Part shown: piece by piece, positions 7,451-15,449 of the stretch | How positions within the stretch are numbered: the first letter of the stretch is position 1 | How the letters are laid out: the number at the start of each line of letters is the position of its first letter | From: Lentisphaerota bacterium | GTDB taxonomy: Bacteria > Verrucomicrobiota > Kiritimatiellia > RFP12 > UBA1067 | Reading direction: 5' to 3' | Length of the DNA stretch: 24,210 bases | Assembly: GCA_015061765.1 (NCBI GenBank) | Contig: SUVZ01000009.1 | Coordinates: 1 to 24,210, forward strand | Position numbers and translations under genes: made by a program | Notes under the pieces: model-generated | The model's database searches: none | What the model saw: the letters and a program-made list of their open reading frames with translations, nothing else | What the model was told of the DNA's origin: nothing

Positions 7451-8476
7451 ATGAAAGTTGTTTGTTTTGGAGAGATAATGATGCGGCTGAACCCGGAAGG
7501 GTATCGGCGCTTTGTGCAGGCTGAACGCTTCGAGGCGTCCTATGCGGGTGGAGAGGCGAATGTTGCGGTGTCGCTCGCGAATTACGGTCTTAACGCTTCG
7601 TTCGTGACCAAGCTCCCCGCTAATGCGCTCGGCGAATCGGCGCGCAACGCGGTGCGCCGCTTTGGTGTAGGGACGGATGGCATTGTGTGGGGCGGACCGA
7701 GACTGGGGATATACTTCGTGGAGAAGGGGGCGTCCCAGCGCGCCTCAAAGGTGATTTACGATCGCGCCGGTTCGTCGATCGCGCTGGCCAAACGCAGTGA
7801 TTTCAACTGGCCGAAGATACTTAAAGGCGCCAAATGGTTCCATTTCACGGGCATAACCCCGGCCCTCGGCGGTGAACTTCCCGCAATCTGCATGGATGCC
7901 CTTGAATACTGCAAGGCGCACAGGATAACCGTCAGCTGCGACCTCAACTACCGTGGCAAGCTCTGGAGCAAGGCCGAGGCCGGCCGTTGCATGGCGAAGC
8001 TCGTTCCGTTCGTCGATGTGCTCATCGCCAACGAGGCGGACGCCGCCGACGTGTTCGGGATTGTCGGGAAGGGATCGGATGTCGAAAGCGGCAAGCTCGA
8101 CAAGGAAGGATATGTTTCCGTAGCAGAACAGCTTGTTAAGCGTTTCGGATGCAAAAAGGTTGCAATCACCCTGAGGACGTCTCTTTCGGCGTTCGACAAC
8201 CTGTGGGCCGGTATGCTCTACGACGCAAAGGCGGGCAAGGCGTTCTTCTCTCGCGAATACGCACTGCATATCGTGGACCGTGTGGGCGGTGGAGATTCGT
8301 TCGGAGGTGGACTAGTCTACGCCCTTGCCCAAAGGAAGGATTCACAGTCGGTAATCGACTTCGCGGTCGCGGCTTCCGCCCTCAAGCATTCGATCGAGCA
8401 TGACTTCAATCTCGTCTCGGTCGCCGAGGTGGAGGCTCTCGCTGCGGGTAATGGCACGGGACGTGTGCAGCGTTGA
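7451..8476 (+). CDS. kdgK: 2-keto-3-deoxygluconate kinase (PfkB family)
   Basis: A 341-residue sugar kinase that phosphorylates 2-keto-3-deoxygluconate with ATP, giving the substrate of the preceding aldolase. Family features are the N-terminal FGEIMMRLNPEG, the glycine-rich GGEANVAVSLANYG (33-46) and the C-terminal signature RVGGGDSF with catalytic Asp282; the usual GAGD reads GGGD here. I chose ATG 7451 because GGAGAG lies about 5 nt upstream; a start at 7415 would add 12 residues of poor composition. It is third in the operon, 56 nt after eda and 20 nt before the BNR gene. Activity on KDG versus a related keto-deoxy acid is inferred from context. Confidence 0.88.
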   Translation: MKVVCFGEIMMRLNPEGYRRFVQAERFEASYAGGEANVAVSLANYGLNASFVTKLPANALGESARNAVRRFGVGTDGIVWGGPRLGIYFVEKGASQRASKVIYDRAGSSIALAKRSDFNWPKILKGAKWFHFTGITPALGGELPAICMDALEYCKAHRITVSCDLNYRGKLWSKAEAGRCMAKLVPFVDVLIANEADAADVFGIVGKGSDVESGKLDKEGYVSVAEQLVKRFGCKKVAITLRTSLSAFDNLWAGMLYDAKAGKAFFSREYALHIVDRVGGGDSFGGGLVYALAQRKDSQSVIDFAVAASALKHSIEHDFNLVSVAEVEALAAGNGTGRVQR

Positions 8477-8496
8477 CAGAAAAGGAAATCCCGCCC

Positions 8497-9786
8497 ATGA
8501 GAGTTATTGCCGTTAAATCCGTCATCAGCAGGGCCGCGCTTATCCCGGCCGCGATAGCCGTTCTGTCCGCCGTTTCATCCGAAGCCGCCGTGGACGATAC
8601 CATAAACGTAAGTTCGCCTGACAGGATCGTGTACGTGCCCGTACAGCCCAAAGGTAAGAAGAACATGGATCCCCGCAAGCTCGGCGACAGCTACAACGAT
8701 CATTTCCAGGTGCTGTACGATCACGGCAGAAGGCAGTACTATGCGTTCTGGACGCAGGCTTCGTGGGAAGGGGCCGGAGATCACCACATCTGCTTCGCCA
8801 AGAGCAAGGACGGCAAATCGTGGTCGAAGCCGGATATTCTGGCGGGGTCCCGCTGCCGCAGCATTAGAGGATTTGACGCTTCGTGGCAGCAACCGATGCT
8901 TTCGAAAAGCGGAAGGCTCTACTGCCTGTGGAATCAGGTCATCAGGCCCGGGAAGTCTAAAGGGGAAGCTCTGTGCGGATTCTATTCCGATGACGGCGGC
9001 GATACATGGAGCGAGCCGAGATTCGTTCCTGTCGCCGGTACCGTCCATGATAAGTCGTGCGTTCGTTTCAGGCTGCCGTGGATAAACTGGCAGCGGCCGC
9101 TGCGTCTCTTGGAAGACGGTAAGTTTGCCGTTGCCGCCTCAATGTACGGCAAGGGAAGGGTTGTGTGCCTATGGCGTTTCGAGAATATTGACGACAATCC
9201 GGAAATCGCCGATGTTAAGATTACCGTCAATTCCAGATCCAACGACCTGTGCGTGGCTCGCATGGCGGAAAAGGACGTGTTTCATCCCGGTGACGGACGC
9301 GACGCTCTGGAGGAAGGCTCCATGGTGAAGCTGCCCGACGGACGGCTGTTCATGCTGATGCGCACGTCCACCGGGCATCCTGCATGGAGCGTAAGCTCCG
9401 ATGTGGGGCGTACATGGTCTGATCCAAAGCATCTGAGGGATTCCACCGGCCGCGCATATCTTCAGCCGCGCTCTCCCTGCCCAATTTACGACTACAACGG
9501 CTGTGAGTCCGGGAGCGGCGTGTATTTCGCGATGATCCACGACACGTTCGATTTCGAGAAGAAGAATACCGCCTACCAAAACCGTGGACCTGTATACATC
9601 ATCTGGGGCGAATATGATCCAAATGGCGAACAGCCGATCAAGTTCACAGAAAAGCGCATGCTCAATCCGCGCACGATAAGCTGGAACTCTTACTACACGA
9701 GCTACACTGTGGTGAATGGAGAGCGCATTCTCTGGTATCCCGACGGCAAGCACTACCTTCTCGGCAAGATCATCACAAGGCCATAG
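8497..9786 (+). CDS. Secreted sialidase-fold (BNR/Asp-box) protein
   Basis: A 429-residue protein with an N-terminal signal peptide (about 1-31, ending SSEAA), so it is exported. Asp-box-type repeats occur at 103-109 (SKDGKSW), 164-171 (SDDGGDTW) and 300-307 (SSDVGRTW), giving a six-bladed sialidase-like propeller. The arginine triad and Tyr/Glu nucleophile of true sialidases cannot be assigned by eye, so it may be a glycosidase, a polysaccharide lyase or a binding protein. I prefer ATG 8497 (AAAGGAA upstream) to a TTG at 8473 because the signal peptide then starts normally. It is the last gene of the operon and may process the polymer whose sugar acids the other genes catabolise. Confidence 0.8.
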   Translation: MRVIAVKSVISRAALIPAAIAVLSAVSSEAAVDDTINVSSPDRIVYVPVQPKGKKNMDPRKLGDSYNDHFQVLYDHGRRQYYAFWTQASWEGAGDHHICFAKSKDGKSWSKPDILAGSRCRSIRGFDASWQQPMLSKSGRLYCLWNQVIRPGKSKGEALCGFYSDDGGDTWSEPRFVPVAGTVHDKSCVRFRLPWINWQRPLRLLEDGKFAVAASMYGKGRVVCLWRFENIDDNPEIADVKITVNSRSNDLCVARMAEKDVFHPGDGRDALEEGSMVKLPDGRLFMLMRTSTGHPAWSVSSDVGRTWSDPKHLRDSTGRAYLQPRSPCPIYDYNGCESGSGVYFAMIHDTFDFEKKNTAYQNRGPVYIIWGEYDPNGEQPIKFTEKRMLNPRTISWNSYYTSYTVVNGERILWYPDGKHYLLGKIITRP

Positions 9787-9852
9787 AGGATATGAACCGT
9801 CCGTTGGATTATTTTCAGTTGCCGGTGTTGCAAAAAATGTTGACTTGATGCA

Positions 9853-9868
9853 CTGCTATTCAATAGCA
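9853..9868 (+). repeat. 14-bp motif CTGCTATTCAATAG, copy 1
   Basis: First of three copies of CTGCTAT(C/T)CAATAG in this intergenic region; this one is itself nearly palindromic (TGCTATT-C-AATAGCA). It lies upstream of the operon terminator. Confidence 0.55.
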
Positions 9869-9894
9869 AAAGGATAGGCTGCACTATCTGATTG

Positions 9895-9923
9895 TTTCCG
9901 CGCTTATGGCGCGGAAATTTTTT
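9895..9923 (+). terminator. Rho-independent terminator of the transporter-eda-kdgK-BNR operon
   Basis: A 9-bp GC-rich stem (TTTCCGCGC, loop TTATG, GCGCGGAAA) is followed directly by six T residues. It lies 109 bp after the BNR gene stop with no gene between. Confidence 0.85.
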
Positions 9924-9954
9924 ACGGATAAAATTTGTTTTGAAAACCTCTGTG

Positions 9955-9984
9955 TTGATGAATTTAGGCAAACCATTGTAAAAT
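9955..9984 (+). promoter_or_regulatory. Possible promoter ahead of motif copy 2
   Basis: TTGATG (9955-9960) and TAAAAT (9979-9984) are 18 bp apart; the expected start falls next to the second copy of the 14-bp motif. There is no clear gene within 120 bp, so this is tentative. Confidence 0.3.
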
Positions 9985-9991
9985 CAGCGTC

Positions 9992-10005
9992 CTGCTATCC
10001 AATAG
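9992..10005 (+). repeat. 14-bp motif CTGCTATCCAATAG, copy 2
   Basis: It is the exact inverse of copy 3 at 10222-10235, and differs by one base from copy 1. It sits at the predicted start of the tentative promoter just upstream. Confidence 0.6.
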
Positions 10006-10386
10006 TCCGTTAATCTCAACATGTGCTGTGACTCTTCTTAATGCAGTCGGAAATTATACACATTGTGAAGCCAAGGCAACATGCTTGCCGCGCAACAATA
10101 GCGATAAAGTTGCAAAAAGTTAGGAGGTAATTTATTGCAAATATCTCAAGATTCGGGTCTGACAGCAACCCCTCGTTTATGATATCTTACAAAGCAACTG
10201 AAAGAAAGGTTGCTGTCTGCTCTATTGGATAGCAGTGACAAAAATCAATGCTTTGAGCAGTTTTTCAACTTGGTTTTAGGCGCTTCTTCTCACGAATAAA
10301 GAAGAAGAGCCCCCGCGGATTTCAACTAAGTTGGTAAAAATCATTGAATTTGTCGGTTTGGCAGCCGGACTGCATCCCGGGACATT
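10006..10386. other. Intergenic region with an orphan strong RBS and possible decayed small gene
   Basis: A perfect AGGAGG (10122-10127) precedes a TTG by 7 nt (10135), but that frame stops after 15 codons at 10180-10182. The same frame then stays open to a TAA near 10301 and reads KQLKERLLSALLDSSDKN and FEQFFNLVLGASSHE, faintly like the start of a TrpR-type repressor. This could be a broken small gene or coincidence. An 8-bp CTTCTTCT/AGAAGAAG hairpin near 10283-10306 lacks a T-run. I see nothing else here. Confidence 0.3.
10222..10235 (-). repeat. 14-bp motif, copy 3 (inverted)
   Basis: CTATTGGATAGCAG is the exact reverse complement of copy 2, 216 bp away. Three such copies in about 380 bp suggest binding sites of one regulator, or paired sites for DNA looping. 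Confidence 0.6.
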
Positions 10387-10599
10387 TTGCTCAAAGTGCT
10401 TGAGATGGCCAATCGGGTCACCGGTGACGTGCAGCAGTTGTGCGAAGCCATTGGGATGGAGTCAGCCGATGGAGCTGAGCTTTCAGACGAAGATTTGAAA
10501 AACGGAATTGAAAGGGTGCTCAAGCAAGAAGGCGATTTTCAAACGATCATGGATTCAAGGTTGTACCCCGTATATTTTTTGAATACAGATCTGAAATAG
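10387..10599 (+). CDS. Hypothetical short ORF, doubtful
   Basis: A 70-residue frame with TTG start (an ATG is available at 10405). Its acidic, helix-prone stretch (ESADGAELSDEDLKNGIERV) looks more protein-like than chance, and the frame is open back to 10348. There is no ribosome binding site, and its last 61 bp overlap the 3' end of the AraC gene on the opposite strand. I do not recognise a family; it may be a remnant of a larger gene or not a gene at all. Confidence 0.25.
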   Translation: MLKVLEMANRVTGDVQQLCEAIGMESADGAELSDEDLKNGIERVLKQEGDFQTIMDSRLYPVYFLNTDLK

Positions 10600-11397
10600 G
10601 ATTCGGTCGAAAAACCGGTCGCACGGGCGATTTTGCGAATCGGTATTGAGTGGTTTCTGATCAGCTCTTTCGCCTTGTCGATTCTGTAGCGTACAAGATA
10701 TTCGTTTGGAGTAAGGCCGGTGTGCTGTTTGAAAAGATGGAAAAGGCGGGTCCGCCCATAGCCCATTCTTTGTGCGAGATCGTCTATTCCGATCTTTCTG
10801 GCGTAGTTTTCTTCAAGGAAACGGATCGCTTCGTCCATTATCCGAGGACTTGACGAAATAATGGGTTTGGACAGTACCTCGGCCGTGCGATAGAGTATCG
10901 TGCAGCAAAGAGCCCGTAGGAATCCGTTACTGATCGTGTTTTTTGATTCGTTGTATGTCAATCCAGATAGTTCTTTCACGGAAGTGAGAAGTTTTGCGTC
11001 GAGACGGAACGGAAACGCGGCTTTAGCCATCAATGTTGAATGTAGTTCTCGGAAATCTGCCGGCGAGAACACTCCGAATTGCTGTTTTTGCGACATGGTG
11101 TTGGCAATATGCAGACCGAGGCGTTCGCACGGAGTGTCGGTGCCATCTTTCAGGATGTGGTGTGTGTGCTGGAATCACAAGCCCGGATCCTTCGCTGACC
11201 GTTATGGCTCCGTATCCGCTGATCTCATAAATCAGATTTCCTTTCAGACAGAACAGGAGTTCAATATGCGGATGCTGATGGGAGGCCATTGAGACGGCGC
11301 GGGATGTACGCCACGCTGTTATTCCGGAGAGCCAGCCCAAACCGATTTTTTTGGAATTGAGCTTTGCGCTGATATTTTGGTATCCATCTCTATGCAT
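10539..11397 (-). pseudogene. AraC-family regulator split by a frameshift (cupin + AraC HTH)
   Basis: Reading from the ATG at 11397, the first ~85 residues are an AraC-type cupin (ASHQHPHIELLFCLKGNLIY, VSEGSGLVIPAHTPH). Homology then continues in another frame with ILKDGTDTPCERLGLHI and NTMSQKQQFGVFSPADF into two C-terminal helix-turn-helix units (IGIDDLAQRMGYGRTRLFHL; IRKIARATGFSTESYF). The frame switch lies near 11160-11170 inside a short CA-repeat; restoring one CA unit would give an intact 286-residue protein, the normal AraC size. It is divergent from the FGGY kinase operon and would be its activator. It may be a true lesion, a slippage-variable gene or a sequencing error. TATAAT is 7 nt before the ATG. 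Confidence 0.8.
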
Positions 11398-11404
11398 GGC
11401 CGAT

Positions 11405-11410
11405 ATTATA
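11405..11410 (-). promoter_or_regulatory. -10 box of the AraC gene, 7 nt before ATG
   Basis: TATAAT on the minus strand lies exactly 7 nt from the start codon, with no Shine-Dalgarno in between and only a weak -35 region. A leaderless transcript is expected. Confidence 0.5.
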
Positions 11411-11432
11411 TAAAATCATTCGAGAAAAATCG

Positions 11433-11461
11433 TTCACAGAATTTTCTTTTTCAGTTTATGT
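11433..11461 (+). promoter_or_regulatory. Weak promoter candidate for the FGGY kinase operon
   Basis: TTCACA (11433-11438) and TTATGT (11456-11461) are 17 bp apart. The poor -10 would fit a promoter that needs the divergently encoded AraC activator. The intergenic gap is 104 bp. Confidence 0.3.
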
Positions 11462-11501
11462 GGTAAACTTCCGCGATATAAGTTTTCAGCAGAGGTTTTG
11501 G

Positions 11502-13007
11502 ATGAAAAATATTTTTCTAGGGATAGAGCTCGGCTCAACCCGCATAAAGGCCGTGGCTATAGGTGGTTCCGGAGCTGTGCTCGCTTCCGGTTCTTTCGTA
11601 TGGGAGAATCGTCAGGCGGACGGCGGCGTATGGATGTATGATCTTGAAGACGCCCGCCGCGGTTTGGCTGCGGCGTACGGTGCCTGTGTCGCCCAGTTCG
11701 CCGAAAGGTTCGGTACGAGGCCGCGTCGGTTCGATGCGATCGGAATTTCGGGGATGATGCACGGATATCTTGCGTTCGACTCGTCCGGGGTACAGCTTGC
11801 ACCGTTCCGCACATGGAGATCGACGAACGCCGAGGCTGCCGGAAGGGAGCTTTCCTCTGTATTCGGGGAAAATCTGCCGATCCGTTGGTCGGTCGCACAG
11901 CTTTATCAGTCAATTCTAGACAAGGAAGCGCACGTTGAGAGCATTGCGCATATGACAACGCTTGCCGGATATGTGCATTATCTGCTCACGGGACGACGGG
12001 TTCTCGGCATTGATGACGCATCCGGAATGTTCCCTGTCGATTCCGCACTGAAGGATTACGATAAAACCAAGGTTGAAGCGTTCCGGAAACTGACGGGTAT
12101 TGATATAACGGCGATATTTCCGGAGGTGCTTGTCGCCGGAGAAGATGCGGGATGTCTGACTCCGCAAGGAGCGGCGTTGCTGGACGACAGCGGAACACTT
12201 GAAGCCGGAATACCGATGTGTCCGCCGGAGGGGGACGGCGGGACGGGGATGGTTGCCACGAACTCGGTGCGTCCCGGCACCGGGAACGTATCCGTTGGAA
12301 CGAGCGTATTCGCCATGGCGGTTCTGGAACGGCCGATTGATCGCGTAAATCAGTGGATTGATTTCGTGTCCACTCCGTCCGGCGACGATGTGGCGATGGT
12401 TCACTGCAACAACGGATGCGGCGAACTGGATCGTTGGGTCGACCTCTTCGGCGGGGACTACGATTCGCTGCTCAATGAGGCGCTGTCTGAAGGGGATCCG
12501 GATTGCGGCGGCGTTCTGGCCACAAACTGGATTTCGGCGGAACCCTTGGCCAATGTCCCGGAATCCAATCCATATCTTTGGCATTCACCGGATACACGAC
12601 TTACCCGTGCGAACATTGTGCGGGCAGAGCTGTATGCAGTGTTCGCAACGCTGGCGTCAGGAATGGAGACGCTTTATGCCCAGGGTGTGCGCATGTCTCG
12701 CTTCACTGGACATGGCGGGCTTTTCACGACTCCTCGTGTCGCGCAGCAGATTCTTGCGGATGCGCTCGAGACGCCTGTCGCCGCGTTGAAGGGGGCGGGT
12801 GAGGGCGGTGCGTGGGGTGTTGCGGCCTTGGCGGCGTATCGCTTTCATGTGTTGACGGGCGGCGGCGATTCGCTTCCGGATTTCCTCGGCCGCACTTTCT
12901 TTTCCGCGTCGACGCCGCACGTATGCGGTCCGGATGCCAAGGGCGTTGAAGGGTTCAGAAAATTCATGGTAAACATCGGCAAGAAGAAATTGGAGACAGA
13001 GAAATGA
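11502..13007 (+). CDS. FGGY-family carbohydrate kinase
   Basis: A 501-residue ATP-dependent sugar kinase of the ribulokinase/xylulokinase/gluconokinase superfamily. The N-terminal FLGIELGSTRIKAVAIGG is the phosphate-binding motif of the actin-like fold; GISGMMHGY and APFRTWRSTNAEA are substrate-side segments; PPEGDGGTGM and GEGGAWGVAALAAY belong to the second lobe and ATP site. I chose the ATG at 11502 (AGAGG 7 nt upstream) over a GTG at 11460. The stop overlaps the next start by 4 nt. Neighbouring aldolase and symporter suggest a monosaccharide or sugar-acid pathway, but I cannot name the substrate; xylulokinase-type annotation would be a guess. Confidence 0.88.
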   Translation: MKNIFLGIELGSTRIKAVAIGGSGAVLASGSFVWENRQADGGVWMYDLEDARRGLAAAYGACVAQFAERFGTRPRRFDAIGISGMMHGYLAFDSSGVQLAPFRTWRSTNAEAAGRELSSVFGENLPIRWSVAQLYQSILDKEAHVESIAHMTTLAGYVHYLLTGRRVLGIDDASGMFPVDSALKDYDKTKVEAFRKLTGIDITAIFPEVLVAGEDAGCLTPQGAALLDDSGTLEAGIPMCPPEGDGGTGMVATNSVRPGTGNVSVGTSVFAMAVLERPIDRVNQWIDFVSTPSGDDVAMVHCNNGCGELDRWVDLFGGDYDSLLNEALSEGDPDCGGVLATNWISAEPLANVPESNPYLWHSPDTRLTRANIVRAELYAVFATLASGMETLYAQGVRMSRFTGHGGLFTTPRVAQQILADALETPVAALKGAGEGGAWGVAALAAYRFHVLTGGGDSLPDFLGRTFFSASTPHVCGPDAKGVEGFRKFMVNIGKKKLETEK

Positions 13008-13921
13008 ATATGGACCCAGAGAAGTTTTATGGAGTGATACCTCCGATGGTTACGCCTCTTGCGGAAGATGGCGGACTTGATGTTGAAGGCGTGTCGCGTC
13101 TTGTGGAGCATATTCTTGCAGGCGGGGTGCACGGTCTGTTTCTGCTGGGAACGACAGGTGAAGCGACGGACCTGCCGTATGCGGTAAGACGGGAATTGGT
13201 TCAGCGTGTATGCGGTCAGGTCGACGGACGTGTGCCGGTGCTGGTCGGAATAACGGATACGGTGATAGACGAATCCTTGCGGCTTGCCGAATATGCGGCG
13301 GATTGCGGCGCGAACGCGCTCGTCGCCGCCCCTCCGTACTATTTTGCCGCCGGGCAGCCGGAGCTTGTAGACTACTACCTGAATCTTGCGGACAGGTTGC
13401 CTCTGTCGCTTTTCCTGTACAACATGCCGGCCCAGGTGAAGGTGTCGATTGACGTGCAGACGGTCGTGGAGTTGGCGAAGCATCCCAACATCATCGGACT
13501 TAAGGATTCGTCCGGCAACATCGGATATTTCAACGCCTGCCGTTACGCGGTGCGCGACAGGCCGGACTTCCGGATCTTCATCGGTCCGGAGGAGGCGATG
13601 GGCGAGGTTGTGCTGATGGGTGCGGCAGGTGGGGTGGCCGGAGGGGCAAATCTGTTTCCGCGCACTTTCGTTGATCTCTATGATGCAGCGACGGCGAAGG
13701 ATGTCGACAAGGTGCGCAGTCTTCAGGAGCGGATCATGCATGTCTCGTCGCTCATATACGGCGTAGGACATCACAACTCAAGCTTCGTCAAGGGTGTGAA
13801 GTGCGCACTTTCGCTTATGGGGATATGTTCCGGTACGCTGGCGGCTCCGCGTGAACCGTTCAATGCCTCCGATCGCGCCATTGTCCGTGAGCGGCTTGTC
13901 GAACTGGGGGTGGAACTGTGA
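13004..13921 (+). CDS. DapA/NanA-family pyruvate-dependent class I aldolase
   Basis: A 305-residue (beta/alpha)8 aldolase with the family's core residues: GTTGE (49-53), Tyr139 in LYNMP and Schiff-base Lys167 in IGLKDSSGN. The family includes dihydrodipicolinate synthase, N-acetylneuraminate lyase, KDG aldolase and 5-keto-4-deoxy-glucarate dehydratase. Because it sits between a sugar kinase and a sugar-type symporter, a catabolic lyase on a 2-keto-3-deoxy acid or sialic acid is more likely than lysine synthesis. GGAG lies about 8 nt before the ATG at 13004, which overlaps the kinase stop; a second ATG at 13010 is close. The next gene overlaps by GTGA. Confidence 0.88.
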   Translation: MNMDPEKFYGVIPPMVTPLAEDGGLDVEGVSRLVEHILAGGVHGLFLLGTTGEATDLPYAVRRELVQRVCGQVDGRVPVLVGITDTVIDESLRLAEYAADCGANALVAAPPYYFAAGQPELVDYYLNLADRLPLSLFLYNMPAQVKVSIDVQTVVELAKHPNIIGLKDSSGNIGYFNACRYAVRDRPDFRIFIGPEEAMGEVVLMGAAGGVAGGANLFPRTFVDLYDAATAKDVDKVRSLQERIMHVSSLIYGVGHHNSSFVKGVKCALSLMGICSGTLAAPREPFNASDRAIVRERLVELGVEL

Positions 13922-15411
13922 ATGCCGTAGATCTCTTCATTCTCATAGCCTATCTGGTCGGTGTAACGGTCTTTGGCTGTTCGTTCTACTTCCGCAAGAG
14001 CGCAAAAGGAGCGGATGGTTTTGTCGCCGGTCGCGGCGCGGCTCCGAACTGGGCCATAGGGCTTTCCATTTTCGCGACACTCGTCTCCTCCATATCCTTT
14101 CTCGCTCTTCCCGCAAAGGCGTTCGCCTCAAACTGGAACGCGCTTGTGTTTTCATTCACAGTTCCGCTCACGGCCGTTGTCGCGGCATTGGTGTTCGTGC
14201 CTTTGTACCGGAATCTCCATTCCGTATCCGCCTACTCTTTTCTTGAGGAACGCTTTGGCGCCTGGGCGCGCATGTATGGAAGCGCGTGTTTCCTGGTGAT
14301 GCAGACAGCCCGCTCCGGCGTCATCCTCTACCTGCTTGCGCTGCTGCTGAAAACGCTTTTTGGCTGGAGTGTTCCGATGACGATACTGATCGTGGGGCTC
14401 GCTACGTGCGTATATTCGATGTTGGGAGGGGTGCTTGCTGTCATATGGACCGATGCGGTGCAGTCCGTTGTGCTGATGGCGGGAACGCTTCTGTGCATTG
14501 GCGTTCTTGTGTTCTCCATGCCGGACGGGATCACTTCGGCGGTGGAGCGCATCTGGTCTGAGGGGAAACTGTCTTTGGGTTCCTTCTCGTTTGCGGACTG
14601 GGCTTCGGAGACATTTTGGGTTACTTTCATATATGCGGTGTTCATCAATCTGCAGAACCTTGGCATAGACCAAAGCTATACGCAGCGGTACATATCGGCC
14701 AAAGATATGCGCGGTGCGGTGAAGTCCGTCTGTCTCGGCAGCTTTCTCTACCTTCCCGTTACGGTTTGCTTCGTGGCCATCGGCACGCTTCTGTGGGCAT
14801 ATTACACGGCTCGTCCCGGCATGCTTCCGGCCGAAGTCATGGCTGTAAAGGATTCCGTGTTTCCCTATTTCATCATGCACTCGCTTCCGGTTGGCGTGAC
14901 GGGAGTTCTTGTCGCGGCGATCATAGCGGCGGCGATGAGCACGGTCTCCTCAACCTTGAATTCCGGCGCTACTGTGATCATGGAGGACTGGTTTCGTCGA
15001 TACATGTGTAAAGATGCCTCAGACACGGCTTGCGTGCAAGTTCTTCGCGGCGCGACGCTATTCCTTGGATTGGCTTCTGTGGGGATTGCATTCCTCGTGA
15101 TTGGAGTTGAGTCGGCCTTGTCGACCTGGTGGATGCTTCAGGGTGTGCTTTCTGGCGGCATGTTGGGTCTGTTCCTGCTTGGATGCGTGTCGAAACGTGT
15201 CACTTCTGCTCAGGCGGCGGTTGCGACTGTTGCTGGAATAGCGGTTGTGGCATGGGTGGTGTTCTTCCAATCGTCGTTCCATGCGAATCTTTCGATAGTA
15301 TTTGGAACATCGGCGCTTTTCTTTTCCGGTCTGGCATTTGCTTGCCTTCGCAAAGCGTGCTTCACCAGAGGATTTTCCCCCGTCGTGTCCAGAAGTAAAC
15401 GCAAGTTCTGA
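13918..15411 (+). CDS. Sodium:solute symporter (SSF family) with a displaced C-terminus
   Basis: A 497-residue membrane protein with about 13 hydrophobic segments and SSF-type sequence: the FVAGRGAAPNWAIGLSIFAT stretch after TM1, GGVLAVIWTDAVQSVVLM and AAAMSTVSSTLNSGATVIM. Such proteins take up sugars or sugar acids with Na+. It starts at GTG overlapping the aldolase stop. From 15349 the coding sequence leaves the sequence shared with the second copy at 22353-22605, and the final residues (SRSKRKF) are encoded by the 48-bp IS-associated repeat. About 20 native C-terminal residues therefore appear replaced; because this follows the last hydrophobic segment, the protein may still work. Confidence 0.85.
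   Translation: MNAVDLFILIAYLVGVTVFGCSFYFRKSAKGADGFVAGRGAAPNWAIGLSIFATLVSSISFLALPAKAFASNWNALVFSFTVPLTAVVAALVFVPLYRNLHSVSAYSFLEERFGAWARMYGSACFLVMQTARSGVILYLLALLLKTLFGWSVPMTILIVGLATCVYSMLGGVLAVIWTDAVQSVVLMAGTLLCIGVLVFSMPDGITSAVERIWSEGKLSLGSFSFADWASETFWVTFIYAVFINLQNLGIDQSYTQRYISAKDMRGAVKSVCLGSFLYLPVTVCFVAIGTLLWAYYTARPGMLPAEVMAVKDSVFPYFIMHSLPVGVTGVLVAAIIAAAMSTVSSTLNSGATVIMEDWFRRYMCKDASDTACVQVLRGATLFLGLASVGIAFLVIGVESALSTWWMLQGVLSGGMLGLFLLGCVSKRVTSAQAAVATVAGIAVVAWVVFFQSSFHANLSIVFGTSALFFSGLAFACLRKACFTRGFSPVVSRSKRKF
15094..15348 (+). repeat. Direct repeat, copy A: symporter 3' coding segment
   Basis: This 255-bp stretch recurs at 22353-22605 in the same orientation with about 6 substitutions and one 2-bp deletion. 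It lies in the last quarter of the symporter gene, 5' of the point where foreign sequence begins. Confidence 0.9.
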
Positions 15412-15428
15412 AAGTTACTGCAAGTCGA
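15381..15428 (+). repeat. 48-bp dispersed repeat, copy 2
   Basis: It matches 4076-4123 with a single mismatch. It supplies the last codons and the stop of the symporter reading frame and lies just upstream of the transposase remnant. Confidence 0.75.
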
Positions 15429-15449
15429 AAAAAAGAACGGCGTGAGTTA

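Noticed and set aside
9853..10235. CRISPR-like array from the repeated 14-bp motif
   Set aside because: Only three copies, unequal spacing (about 139 and 230 bp), one inverted, and no cas genes.
12845..13774. 309-codon minus-strand frame across the kinase and aldolase genes
   Set aside because: It lies opposite two well-supported genes, has no ribosome binding site or motifs, and reads as a shadow.
8497..15411. A complete sialic-acid (nan) operon, from the sialidase fold, NanA-like aldolase and symporter
   Set aside because: There is no ManNAc kinase or epimerase; the kinase is FGGY-type and the other operon is KDG/KDPG chemistry. A sugar-acid pathway explains more of the genes, although sialic acid is not excluded for the aldolase.
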